Source of the DNA: PALSA-1004 sp963829085
GTDB taxonomy: Bacteria > Pseudomonadota > Gammaproteobacteria > Burkholderiales > SG8-41
Assembly: GCA_963829085.1 (NCBI GenBank)
Contig: CAWHHJ010000016.1
Location: 1-64,000 of the forward strand
Direction of reading: 5' to 3'
DNA: 64,000 nt
Below the pieces are notes generated by a model. It was not told where the DNA came from. It searched no databases and saw only the letters and a program-made list of their open reading frames with translations. A program made the position numbers and the translations under genes. Position 1 is the stretch's first letter, and each line of letters opens with the position of its first letter. This document shows positions 36,465 to 45,180 of this stretch, piece by piece.

Positions 36465-36989
36465 ATGGCAAAACTGCGCGCGGTCGAATGCCGCGAGTTT
36501 ATCAAGGCGGTGGTTGAAAAGGCCGAAGAGATGCGCGTGCCCGTCGCGATTGCGATCGTGAATGGCGAGGGCCATTTGCTCGCGCTCGAGCGCATGGATG
36601 ACGCAGGTTTTGTGACGCCTGAGACGGCGCACAGCAAGGCGTACACCGTCGCGGCGTTTCGCTCGATGAGTCCACGCTTTCCCGATGGTCTCGTGATCCA
36701 GCAGTGGTTCAAGGAGCGCAACCCGCAGATGCTCATGAATGCAGCGGTCTTCAGCGGCGGGCGCGTCGTTGTTTCGGGAGGTTGCGCGCCGGTGTTCAAG
36801 GGCGATGAGATGGTCGGTTGTTACGGCATCAGCGGCGGCACATCGGACCAGGATGAAATCATGGGGCGGTACGCGCGCGAGAAATTAGGCTGGGCGCATT
36901 TGCCGGAACACGACGACACGCCGGCCGACGTGAAGGCGCATATCAACCGCATCTATGCGAACGTCGGGCTGGACGATCGCAAACTGTGA
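36465..36989 (+). CDS. GlcG/HbpS-family heme-binding-like protein
   Basis: 174-aa protein starting MAKLRAVECREFIKAVVEKAEE, then VPVAIAIVNGEGHLLALERMDDAG, PETAHSKAYTVAAFRSM and the C-terminal GCYGISGGTSDQDEIMGRYA, the usual GlcG/HbpS pattern. No signal peptide. GAGGAA precedes the ATG at 36465. The family occurs with glycolate, propanediol and heme-related genes, and its exact function is often unknown. It is divergent from the Bug gene at 35425. Confidence 0.82.
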   Translation: MAKLRAVECREFIKAVVEKAEEMRVPVAIAIVNGEGHLLALERMDDAGFVTPETAHSKAYTVAAFRSMSPRFPDGLVIQQWFKERNPQMLMNAAVFSGGRVVVSGGCAPVFKGDEMVGCYGISGGTSDQDEIMGRYAREKLGWAHLPEHDDTPADVKAHINRIYANVGLDDRKL

Positions 36990-37032
36990 CGCTCGATGCG
37001 CGCTGCGCGCGCGCCCGCGGGATGATTACTTG

Positions 37033-37467
37033 CTAGGCAAGTATGTTTTCGACTTGCTCCTGGCGCAGGAGCTCGAAAACGAATGCCTCGAGCTCAGGTC
37101 CGAGCGCGTCACGCGCGGAAATGATGCCGACGGGCAGGCCGTTTTCAACAACCGGAACGTGCCGGAACTTGCCGCCATACATCATCTGTAATGCAACCGA
37201 AAAATGCTGATCCGGACGGACGGTTCGCGGATTACGCGTCATCACATCGGCCACGTGCGTCGTCTTGCTGTCGCGGCCCTCGGCGACCACGCGGAACAAC
37301 GCATCGCGCTCGGTGAATATACCGGCGAGCCGGCCGTCCTCGACCACGATGAGTGCGCCGATATGTTCCTGACGCATGAGACGCGCGGCATCGCTGACGG
37401 TCATATCAGACGACGCAGTGATTACTTCCTGGTCTTCGATGATGGTCTTGATCAGCCGGTCCGTCAT
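37033..37467 (-). CDS. CBS-domain pair protein
   Basis: 144 aa made of two CBS repeats: VSDAARLMRQEHIGALIVVEDGRLAGIFTERD and VALQMMYGGKFRHVPVVENGLPVGIISARD. CBS pairs bind adenosine nucleotides and report energy state to a partner. No other domain is present, so this is a stand-alone sensor. ATG at 37467 follows GGGAGC. Confidence 0.9.
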   Translation of the reverse strand: MTDRLIKTIIEDQEVITASSDMTVSDAARLMRQEHIGALIVVEDGRLAGIFTERDALFRVVAEGRDSKTTHVADVMTRNPRTVRPDQHFSVALQMMYGGKFRHVPVVENGLPVGIISARDALGPELEAFVFELLRQEQVENILA

Positions 37468-37650
37468 GTCGGGCTCCCTGTGTGCAGATTAAGTTTTTGG
37501 TTCCGGCGCTGCGGATCGGGCGTTTGAGCGCGGCTTCCAAATTCATCCTACGCCCGCATGCTGATCCGGTCAATCAAAAGGACCGTCGCCGTCCTCGTTG
37601 CACAAAGTTGGGGCGTTGGCTGCTCGCATATGGACCGGGACACTGTTCGG

Positions 37651-38151
37651 TCACGGTTGAGGTACCTCGCGCAGAAACACGGGCAGGTCCATGGTCGGCG
37701 GCCGTGCAGGCACTTCGAAAAACATGTCACAGACGAAGCCGCGGTGGTAACTCGTGTGATTGACCACGTGCGTCAGGATTTCGCCGCGCGACATCGTGCC
37801 TGCGTTTCCGCCGATGAGCGTGAACTTGACTTTTTCGTCGATCGCGGCGTCAGTCAGTTGATTGCACCAGTCAATGTACCACTGATCGATCGCGCGCTGC
37901 AGGCGCCACAAATCGTCAAGCGGCGGATGATCTACCGTATTTCGCGCGCTATAGCCATGATCGCGTCCTTCGAGGTGACCTTGCCAGATTTTGTCGATCA
38001 CATAGTTATGATTCAGCGTGTGCAGCATGTTCCGGAACAGACTTTTGCGTTCCTTAGTCGCTTCACCGGACGGCAGCGCCGCGACCGCGTCGTACATCAA
38101 TTGGTTTGACCACGCGTTGTAACGCGTCAGCATGCGGGCATGGCGGATCAT
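37651..38151 (-). CDS. DinB-family protein
   Basis: 166 aa from ATG at 38151 with GAGGTCCC upstream. Four-helix bundle of the DinB/YfiT type with the metal-binding His set: one near the N-terminus (NHNYVIDKIWQGHLEG) and two in the C-terminal ILTHVVNHTSYHRGFV. Members are usually metal-dependent thiol transferases or hydrolases. It is convergent with nothing and divergent from the AroQ-like gene at 38273. A longer ORF reading exists upstream but has no ribosome site. Confidence 0.85.
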   Translation of the reverse strand: MIRHARMLTRYNAWSNQLMYDAVAALPSGEATKERKSLFRNMLHTLNHNYVIDKIWQGHLEGRDHGYSARNTVDHPPLDDLWRLQRAIDQWYIDWCNQLTDAAIDEKVKFTLIGGNAGTMSRGEILTHVVNHTSYHRGFVCDMFFEVPARPPTMDLPVFLREVPQP

Positions 38152-38272
38152 GGGACCTCGATAGGTAATAGGCGGACAAAAGCTGCTATGCTGAGAGCGA
38201 TCATGAGCCTGCTGCTGCGTCGTGTCAAAATGCGCGGCAGGCTCGACAACAGATAACAAGGGGATTGGAGCA

Positions 38273-38728
38273 ATGCCGAAAGTTCTCATCGTCCATGGTG
38301 CCGGCATGAACATGCGCGGAAAAGCGCAGATCGAAATCTTCGGACCGATGACACTGCCTCAGTATGACGTTCACATTCGTAAATACGCAACGGATCTTGG
38401 AATCGACACCGAAATTTTTCATTCCAACATCGAAGGCGAAGTCATTAACCGGTTTTACGACGCCAATGAGCGCGGCGTCGATGCGGCGATTATCAATCCG
38501 GCGGGCTACACGACCGGTTACCCGGCGTTGATGGCGGCAATTTCGCAGGTCCGGTTTCCGACTGTCGAACTGCATATCTCAAATCCGGCGCGCCGCGGGC
38601 GCGAGTCCGAGATCGCGCGTGTCTGCCGCGCAGTCGTAACCGGATTCGGGATCTTCGGCTACTACCTTGCGCTGCGCGGCATTCAGGAGCTGCTCACAAC
38701 CAACCAGAGCGTCACAACCAAGCATTGA
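38273..38728 (+). CDS. Type II 3-dehydroquinate dehydratase-like protein (AroQ fold), altered active site
   Basis: 151 aa. The overall pattern of type II dehydroquinase is kept: IIHGAGMNMRG replaces NGPNLNLLG, INPAGYTTGYPAL replaces the NAGGLTHTSVAL region, and ELHISN and GFGIFGYYLAL match the family end. But the catalytic Tyr of the lid is Phe (EIFG), the lid Arg appears missing, and the His of THTS is Thr. The classic dehydratase reaction therefore looks unlikely. A related anion-binding or modified lyase role is possible. ATG at 38273 follows GGATTGGAG. Confidence 0.75.
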   Translation: MPKVLIVHGAGMNMRGKAQIEIFGPMTLPQYDVHIRKYATDLGIDTEIFHSNIEGEVINRFYDANERGVDAAIINPAGYTTGYPALMAAISQVRFPTVELHISNPARRGRESEIARVCRAVVTGFGIFGYYLALRGIQELLTTNQSVTTKH

Positions 38729-38785
38729 ACCCGATGCTGCGGTGACGCTGCGACTTGTTCCCGCTCCGCATTAACGGGAGGCTGC

Positions 38786-40387
38786 GTGGTCTATAGACGT
38801 CTGGTGTGCACGCTTGGCGCGCTGCTGTTCAGTGCTGCCGCGTTCGTTGAAGCACAAGCCGCTGCTTCGCTCCACATGGTGTTCGTGATTGACGGTTTGC
38901 GCCCCGACAGCATCAACGCAAACGACACGCCGACACTTTTTCGCCTGCGCAAAGAAGGTGTGGCGTTCGAAAACAGTCACTCGGTCTTTCCGACCGTTAC
39001 GCGCGTCAATTCGACATCGCTGGCAACCGGCATGTATCCGGCGCGCCACGGCATCATGGGTAATTCGATTTACATCCCGGCGGTCGATTCACGCGCCGCG
39101 TTCACCAACGATGACTTCCAAATGTTGCTCAGGCTGGATGAGGCGACGGCCGGACGCATGGTTACTGCGCCCGGCATCGCTGAATTGGTCGAACAGACAG
39201 GCCGCAAAATGGTAGCGGTGAGCTCAGGGTCCACCGGCAGCGCCATCTTGCTCGCGTCGAGAGCGCCGCACGGTACTGGCACCGTAATCAACGGTGATTT
39301 CTTTCCTGGTAAAAAGGTCGCGTATCCGGACGCGGTAAGCTCCGCTGTGCTGGAGCGTTTCGGTGCGTCGCCGAAAAAGGGCGGCGCCACGGAAACATTT
39401 AATTCTGCCGTCGACTGGTCAATGCAAGTGTTGCGCGACTACGTGCTGCCGGATCTGCGGCCCGCGGTGATCTTCACATGGATGAGCGAGCCCGATCACA
39501 GCCAGCACGGGCTTGGAGCAGGATCGCCGGAGGCGCTTGCATCCATTCGCAATGACGACCGGCAGCTTGGTCTGGTGCTCGACAAACTCGAGTTGCTCAA
39601 ATTGCGTGATAAAACCAATATCATCGTGGTGTCGGACCACGGCTTTGGCCAGACAGTATTCAATGTCAATGTTAGTCAGGCGTTAAGGGAAGCGGGCCTG
39701 ATCGGCGACGCGGCAGCCGGCGATCTTGTAATCGCGTCGAGCGGTCAGGCAGTTGCATTGCACGTCAAGAAGCGTGACCCCGAGCGCATACGAACGATCG
39801 TTAGTTTTCTGCAGCAGCAGGCATGGTGTGGATTGTTATTCACCGCCGGGAAACGCAACGGTCCTGAACATGAGGGTTCGGTAGCGGGATCATTTTCCCT
39901 CGATTACGTGCATCTCGGCGCGCACGAGCGCAGCCCGGATATCGTATTCACATTTCCATGGACTTCCGACGTGAACCGTCATGGTGTGCGCGGCACCGAT
40001 TACAATCAGGTTAGCGGCGAAGCGAAAACCGGCCAAGCGGGCAGTCGCGCCGGAAATCATGGCGGCATTGGTCCGTGGACCGTGCGCAACACGATGCTCG
40101 CGTCCGGGCCGGATTTCAAGCGCGCCGCAGTCATCAGAACGCCGACTTCAAATGTGGACGTCACGCCAACGCTGCTGTATCTGCTTGGCAATTCGCAAGC
40201 CGTCACCGGCATGGATGGCCGGGTGATGCTCGAAGCGCTTGCAGCCGGACCTGACGAAGAGCAAGTAGCGCTCGACACTCGCACGCTGCGTGTGCAAAAC
40301 GGACCGTATCGCGCAGTGCTGCAAGTCAGTGAGGCAGCCGGTAAGCGCTATATCGACAAGGGATGGCGCGAACTGCCGTCCAAGTAA
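38786..40387 (+). CDS. Exported alkaline-phosphatase-superfamily phosphodiesterase
   Basis: 533 aa with a signal peptide (MVYRRLVCTLGALLFSAAAFVEAQA) and the nucleotide pyrophosphatase/phosphodiesterase fold. The metal Asp is in FVIDGLRPDSI, the nucleophile Thr/Ser region is FPTVTRVNSTSLATGMYPARHG, and the other ligands are SEPDHSQHG, VVSDHGFG and AGNHGG. GTG start at 38786, preceded by GGGAGG. Periplasmic role: hydrolysis of phosphodiester or phosphate monoester substrates. The Bug gene begins inside its last codons. Confidence 0.88.
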   Translation: MVYRRLVCTLGALLFSAAAFVEAQAAASLHMVFVIDGLRPDSINANDTPTLFRLRKEGVAFENSHSVFPTVTRVNSTSLATGMYPARHGIMGNSIYIPAVDSRAAFTNDDFQMLLRLDEATAGRMVTAPGIAELVEQTGRKMVAVSSGSTGSAILLASRAPHGTGTVINGDFFPGKKVAYPDAVSSAVLERFGASPKKGGATETFNSAVDWSMQVLRDYVLPDLRPAVIFTWMSEPDHSQHGLGAGSPEALASIRNDDRQLGLVLDKLELLKLRDKTNIIVVSDHGFGQTVFNVNVSQALREAGLIGDAAAGDLVIASSGQAVALHVKKRDPERIRTIVSFLQQQAWCGLLFTAGKRNGPEHEGSVAGSFSLDYVHLGAHERSPDIVFTFPWTSDVNRHGVRGTDYNQVSGEAKTGQAGSRAGNHGGIGPWTVRNTMLASGPDFKRAAVIRTPTSNVDVTPTLLYLLGNSQAVTGMDGRVMLEALAAGPDEEQVALDTRTLRVQNGPYRAVLQVSEAAGKRYIDKGWRELPSK

Positions 40388-41424
40388 CTACGCACGTGAG
40401 TACGCCGGCACGTCCGCTACCAAGGTCGTCTGCCCGGATCGTTGCCTGCGCGGCGACCGTCATCAGTGTATGCGCCGCGTTCGCCTGCTATGCGGCAGAC
40501 TCATCGAAACCGAACGCTGAATTAGCACCGGCATATCCATCACGCCCCATACGCATCATCGTCGGCTTTCCTCCCGGCAGCGGCACCGATATGCTCGCGC
40601 GCTTCGTCGGCGGCAAGCTTACGGAGCGTTTATATCAGCAGGTCGTCGTCGACAACCGGCCTGGAGTGAACGGCATTATCGCGGCAGAAATGACTGCCAA
40701 AGCGCCTGCCGACGGTTACACGCTGATGTTCATGTCGACGTCTCATACGATGAACGCAGCGATCTACAAGCTACCCTTCGATGCGGCCACATCTTTTACG
40801 CCGGTGATGATGCTTGGCGCCGGGCCGCTGGTGCTCGTCTCGAATCCATCATTCGCACCCGCCGGTGTGAAGGACCTTATCGATCTCGCCAAAGCGAGGC
40901 CGAACACGATCACGTATGCGGTTTCCGGGACAGGCGGTGTCAATCATTTCGCCGGTGCGCTGTTTTCGCGCAGTGCGGGCGTTCAGCTTATCAATGTGCC
41001 TTATAAGGGCGGTCCGCAAGCGCTGACCGACCTGATAGGAGGACAGGTGCAGATCATGTTTGCTACCGCGGCCATCACGCTCAGCCAAGTACGCGCGGGC
41101 AAATTGAAGGCTCTCGGCGTCAGCACGTCGAAGCGCACTGCACTGCTGCCCGAAATACCGACGATTGCGGAATCAGGCCTGCCGGGTTACGAGATGAGCA
41201 TCTGGTGGGGCGTGCTCGCGCCGGCGGGGCTACCGGCGGCAGTGAGCACCAAGCTGCAAGCGCAGATCTCGGCGATTCTTGCCGAGCCCGAATCCGCGAG
41301 GCGTCTCGCAGGCGAGGGCGCCGTGCCTTCGAGTTTAAACAGCGTCGGGTTCACGCGCCTGCTGACCGCCGATATTCAAAAATGGCAGCGCGTCGCGCGC
41401 GATGCCGGTATTAAAGTCGACTGA
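40363..41424 (+). CDS. Bug/TctC-family periplasmic receptor
   Basis: 353 aa if started at ATG 40363, which overlaps the preceding gene by 25 bases. A GTG at 40396 would give a tidier signal peptide (RIVACAATVISVCAAFACYA). Mature region: YPSRPIRIIVGFPPGSGTDMLAR, NVPYKGGPQALTDLIGGQ, end AGIKVD. Its end overlaps nothing; the next gene starts 29 bases downstream. It may share a transcript with the phosphodiesterase and the dehydrogenase that follows. Confidence 0.9.
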   Translation: MARTAVQVTTHVSTPARPLPRSSARIVACAATVISVCAAFACYAADSSKPNAELAPAYPSRPIRIIVGFPPGSGTDMLARFVGGKLTERLYQQVVVDNRPGVNGIIAAEMTAKAPADGYTLMFMSTSHTMNAAIYKLPFDAATSFTPVMMLGAGPLVLVSNPSFAPAGVKDLIDLAKARPNTITYAVSGTGGVNHFAGALFSRSAGVQLINVPYKGGPQALTDLIGGQVQIMFATAAITLSQVRAGKLKALGVSTSKRTALLPEIPTIAESGLPGYEMSIWWGVLAPAGLPAAVSTKLQAQISAILAEPESARRLAGEGAVPSSLNSVGFTRLLTADIQKWQRVARDAGIKVD

Positions 41425-41452
41425 TGCACAACGTTTGTTTTCACCTTCGCAC

Positions 41453-42313
41453 ATGGCGATGATTCGTGATGTGGGCGTCATCGGTCTCGGTGTAATCGGC
41501 AAACCCATCGCCGAGCGCCTCGTCAGGGCGCGTCATCAGGTAGCGGTTTACGATGTGCGTAGCGAGCCCGTTGCCGAATTGGCAAGCGCTGGCGCCATCG
41601 CATGTGCTTCATCGATGGAAGTCGCCGCGCGCAGTGAGATGATTATCAGTCTCGTGCTGGATGAAGCACAGACCGATGATGTTGTGTTCGGTGCGGCCGG
41701 AATCATGCATTCGATCAAGCCAGGCGCTCTATTTGCCACCGGCAGCACGCTGGGTCCGGGCCCTGTCAAAAGAATTGCGCATGCGCTCGCGTCCAAAGGT
41801 TGCATGACGCTGGATATGCCGATCACCGGCGGTCATCACGCCGCTTATGAAGGCAAGCTCGCGCTCATGGTGGGTGCACCGCACGAACTAATCGAGCGCG
41901 CGCAATCCGTGCTGCAGGCATTCGCGACGACCATAGTGCGTGCCGGAGATGTTGGCGCCGGACAGGCGGCGAAACTGGCACACCAGCTCATCATGGGCAC
42001 CAACATCATCGCGCTGCTCGAGGGCTTGTCGCTTGGCGTCGCCGGCGGTGTGGACCAGGCGACGCTGAAACAGATTTTCAGCGAAGGCATCGCGCACAGC
42101 ACAGTGCTCGAGATGTGGGATGATCTTGGCCCGCGCTGGAAAAAAATGCTGATGCCCGGCGCCCCGGGCAGCGCACTGCCGAATCTGCGCAAAGACTTGC
42201 ACACGGCGCTCGCGCTAGCACAAGAGCTTAACGTCAATCTGTATCTTGGCCGGCAGGCGTCTCTTATTGCAGATGCGAGTGTCGCCACAGGACGAGACGC
42301 CCCGTTACTTTAG
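41453..42313 (+). CDS. NAD(P)-dependent dehydrogenase of the 3-hydroxyisobutyrate dehydrogenase family
   Basis: 286 aa from ATG at 41453. Rossmann start VGVIGLGVIGKPIAERLV (GxGxxG). The substrate-binding signature is altered to DMPITGGHHAAYEGKLALMVG, and the catalytic Lys lies in GAGQAAKLAHQLIMGTN. Beta-hydroxyacid dehydrogenases act on 3-hydroxyisobutyrate, tartronate semialdehyde or related acids. The Bug receptor 28 bases upstream points to uptake and oxidation of a hydroxy acid. Confidence 0.88.
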   Translation: MAMIRDVGVIGLGVIGKPIAERLVRARHQVAVYDVRSEPVAELASAGAIACASSMEVAARSEMIISLVLDEAQTDDVVFGAAGIMHSIKPGALFATGSTLGPGPVKRIAHALASKGCMTLDMPITGGHHAAYEGKLALMVGAPHELIERAQSVLQAFATTIVRAGDVGAGQAAKLAHQLIMGTNIIALLEGLSLGVAGGVDQATLKQIFSEGIAHSTVLEMWDDLGPRWKKMLMPGAPGSALPNLRKDLHTALALAQELNVNLYLGRQASLIADASVATGRDAPLL

Positions 42314-42408
42314 CGACACGCGAGATGTTGCACCGGGCACGGCGATTTGACACCGGTTCGCGCTTTGCCCGATAGTTCGCAGTGATTCTCTGACCGAGGC
42401 CGCAATTC

Positions 42409-43260
42409 ATGCTGTTTGATTTGCTGCGTTCGAAACGCATACCCGAAACGACGGTGCAGCCTTCGGGCAATGGCGGTGTGTACGTCGCTCTAAAGGGCGG
42501 GTTGGGGAACCAGTTGTTCCAGTACGCATTCGCGCACTTCTTGCGCGTAAACGGCATCGAGGTCAGCGCGCTCGCGCTTAATTACTTCGCTGCGGACCGC
42601 TACGGGCGCACGCCGCTGATCGAAGCTCTTACTGATATTCCGCTGCGAAAAATTCCAGCCGATGAACTTAAGCTCATGCGCGTTGTTAAGAACGAAAATG
42701 GTCATTCCATCAAAGACACGTTGGTCGCTCGCAACGATGCGGATGTCGTCTGCGACGGCTATTGGCAAAGTGGTGATTACATTGACGCCGCCGCACAGAA
42801 GGTAAGCGATGATTTGCTTGCTCACGGGCGCACCAAATACGGGGCCGACAAAGTTGAGCGCAGCGCCTGCGTCTTGCATGTGCGCAGAACAGACTACGGA
42901 CATCATGGCCTGTTGCCGCTTGCTTACTACCTGACTTGCCTCGAGGAATGCGGCTGGCCGGAGTTTCGGGTCAGCACCGATGAACCGAATTTTTCGGAAC
43001 ATTGTTTTCGCAAAGTACAGGGGTATGCCGGCGTAATGCAAAGCGACGCACGCGACCCGTGGGGCGATTTCTACGCTATGGCCAACAGCACGGTACAGAT
43101 CATCGCAAACTCGTCGTTTTCCTGGTGGACGGCGTGGCTCGGTCGCATTAGCGGCGTAAGTTCGCGCATTTTCGCGCCGCAAGAATGGTCGCTGATTTCC
43201 GATCTCCAACCATGCCGGCAAGAGTGGACGATCGTCGATGTCAAACTCGTGCGCCCATAG
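42409..43260 (+). CDS. Alpha-1,2-fucosyltransferase-like (GT11) glycosyltransferase
   Basis: 283 aa. The N-terminal GT11 motif VALKGGLGNQLFQYAFAHFLR (about residue 27) is followed by LHVRRTDYGHHGLL (the HxRRxDY donor-binding motif, about 160) and ANSSFSWWTAWLG (about 235). These match bacterial alpha-1,2-fucosyltransferases, which add fucose from GDP-fucose to surface glycans. No membrane segment. With the GT2 gene at 43356 it forms a two-gene glycosylation unit. Confidence 0.85.
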   Translation: MLFDLLRSKRIPETTVQPSGNGGVYVALKGGLGNQLFQYAFAHFLRVNGIEVSALALNYFAADRYGRTPLIEALTDIPLRKIPADELKLMRVVKNENGHSIKDTLVARNDADVVCDGYWQSGDYIDAAAQKVSDDLLAHGRTKYGADKVERSACVLHVRRTDYGHHGLLPLAYYLTCLEECGWPEFRVSTDEPNFSEHCFRKVQGYAGVMQSDARDPWGDFYAMANSTVQIIANSSFSWWTAWLGRISGVSSRIFAPQEWSLISDLQPCRQEWTIVDVKLVRP

Positions 43261-43355
43261 GCTTCACGTCGTTGCAGTGAACTTGAGGCGCGTGTTGTCA
43301 CTTACAACGTCGCGCGCTGTCGTTGTTGGCAGCATGCGGATATAAAACATTCGAC

Positions 43356-44375
43356 GTGTCTTCACTGCCATCGCTGTCGGTCTTCATGCCGGCCTACAAT
43401 GCCGAGCGTTATGTACGCGCAGCCATTGAATCGGTGCTCGACAACGGGTTCGCAGATTTCGAGCTCGTGGTCGTCGACGACGCATCGACCGATTCAACCG
43501 CACAAATCATTGAAGCCATCCGGCATCCGGCACTGCGTTTCGTACGTCAGGCGGAGAATTTGGGCGTAGGCGCGACCCGGCAGGCAGCCATTTCGCTGCT
43601 GCGCGGACAGTACGTTGCCTTACTCGACGCTGACGATGTGGCGATTCCCGGGCGCTTCCAGCGGCAGGTCGACCGGCTTGGCGCCGCTGATGGTCCTGAT
43701 ATTCTTGGCGGCGGGCTCGAGATGTTCGGCGAAGTCCAAGGAACGCTCACGTTTCCTCTGACCGATGCCGCTATCAAGTGTGCGCTGCTGTTCCATGATC
43801 TGCCACTCGCGAACCCGACCATCTGCATGCGGCTCAATCCTTTTCGCAGCGGACGCCTTGCGTATAAGCCGCAGTGCGGCGCCGAAGATTACGCGCTCTG
43901 GGTCGACGGCATGCACGCCGGATTGCAGTTCGAAAATTTGTCCGGTGCTCTCACGCGCTATCGCCGGCACACCGATTCGCTTACCTACCGGTCGCACGAT
44001 CTTGTGCGTACCGCAGCACGCGAGGTTCGCGCGCGCGTCGTGCAAATGTTTTTCCCCGCAATGCCAGCGGCGACGCGTGAGGCGCTGGTGCGCGCGCTGT
44101 CAGTTCGCATAAATGATGCGCCCGGCTGGATCGACGGCATACACGGCATCGCGCATGCCGCTAAGCTCGCTGATTCCGTCGCCGATATCGACGGCCGACT
44201 CATGGTGAGCATGCTTGAAGACCATCTGCTTCGCATGACGCGGATGGGCCTGACTAGCGGCGTCGCCACCTACGATCTGCTCGAGTCTGCAACCGAGTCG
44301 AGCGAGCATCTGGCCGAGTGGCGGGCACACAATAATGGAGACCTTGACCGTCGCATAGTCGCATTAGCGACTTGA
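43356..44375 (+). CDS. Family 2 glycosyltransferase
   Basis: About 339 aa from GTG at 43356 (MSSLPSLSVFMPAYNAERY); an upstream in-frame start at 43323 is possible but has no ribosome site. GT-A fold: SVFMPAYNAERYVRAAIESVL at the start, VVVDDASTDST (DxD-like), and ALLDADDVAIPGRFQRQ. The C-terminal 120 residues are less typical. It pairs with the fucosyltransferase; together they may decorate lipopolysaccharide or capsule. Donor and acceptor unknown. Confidence 0.85.
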   Translation: MSSLPSLSVFMPAYNAERYVRAAIESVLDNGFADFELVVVDDASTDSTAQIIEAIRHPALRFVRQAENLGVGATRQAAISLLRGQYVALLDADDVAIPGRFQRQVDRLGAADGPDILGGGLEMFGEVQGTLTFPLTDAAIKCALLFHDLPLANPTICMRLNPFRSGRLAYKPQCGAEDYALWVDGMHAGLQFENLSGALTRYRRHTDSLTYRSHDLVRTAAREVRARVVQMFFPAMPAATREALVRALSVRINDAPGWIDGIHGIAHAAKLADSVADIDGRLMVSMLEDHLLRMTRMGLTSGVATYDLLESATESSEHLAEWRAHNNGDLDRRIVALAT

Positions 44376-44561
44376 GTCCCGTGGCTCAGACACTCACACG
44401 GGCCGACGCGCTTACTCTGCGGCCGCGACCGGCGCCGGGCACCCCCAACGCGCGCTCACATTAAGCGGCTTCGAAAGCTTTTCGTCCGCCCTGCACAAGA
44501 GGAGTAAACTGTCCCGCTTGCCGCGGCGCATGGCGGCTCTGATTCTCAACGGGAGGCTGCT

Positions 44562-44768
44562 GTGGCTACAGGACAAGTAAAGTGGTTCAACGCAACAAAG
44601 GGGTTTGGCTTCATCGCCGCCGATGATGGCTCAAAAGATGTGTTCGTTCATATATCCGCAGTCGAGAAGGCTGGCATGTCGACGTTGAAGGATGGGCAGA
44701 AGGTTCAGTATGAGTTGGCGAAGGGCAACGACGGGAAGTCGTCCGCATCAAACTTGAAAGCGCTTTGA
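44562..44768 (+). CDS. CspA-family cold-shock protein
   Basis: 68 aa single cold-shock domain: GQVKWFNATKGFGFIAADDG (RNP1 is KGFGFI) and DVFVHISAVEKAG (RNP2). It binds single-stranded RNA/DNA and melts secondary structure. GTG start at 44562 with GGGAGG upstream. Preceded by about 185 bases of non-coding leader, usual for csp genes with long 5' UTRs, though I see no defined element in it. Confidence 0.95.
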   Translation: MATGQVKWFNATKGFGFIAADDGSKDVFVHISAVEKAGMSTLKDGQKVQYELAKGNDGKSSASNLKAL

Positions 44769-44793
44769 TGCGCATCATACGAGAGCAGAAATA

Positions 44794-45024
44794 ATGAATC
44801 TGATATGGCGGTTTTACACCGACGACAAACAGCGCTGGAAATGGCAGCAGCTATCGGTCAACCGGGAAGTCATCACGGAGTCGCATGCAGCGTACAAGGA
44901 ATATGATCGCTGCGTCGCGGATGCGACCGACAAGGGCTACGTTTTCCAGCCGTCACAGGCACGGCTGATGCCCAAATCCGGCAAGACAGAGTCTGCCGCG
45001 GGAAAGCGCGCTAAGCACGCTTGA
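44794..45024 (+). CDS. Small conserved protein downstream of the cold-shock gene
   Basis: 76 aa beginning MNLIWRFYTDDKQRWKWQQLSVNREVITES, rich in Trp and charged residues, ending in a Lys/Arg-rich tail. It starts 25 bases after the csp stop and probably shares its transcript. I do not recognise a named family. Small proteins of this kind accompany csp genes in other betaproteobacteria. Confidence 0.65.
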   Translation: MNLIWRFYTDDKQRWKWQQLSVNREVITESHAAYKEYDRCVADATDKGYVFQPSQARLMPKSGKTESAAGKRAKHA

Positions 45025-45180
45025 TCCAACTGCGCGCTGCGACCCGGCGGCGCCAGCGTTTACTTTCCGCTATCGTCCGCCTGCAAATGCGGTTCTTTGG
45101 TGCTCGGCTGATCGCTTGAGCTTCGCGGTATTTCGGCTACCATGTAGCGCTCGTTACAGCGTCTCAATCACTATCGGAGA

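Noticed and set aside
38775..44562. Identical aacgggaggctg before the phosphodiesterase and the cold-shock genes as a shared regulatory element
   Set aside because: Both are simply ribosome-binding sites before GTG starts; a chance match of a short G-rich stretch.
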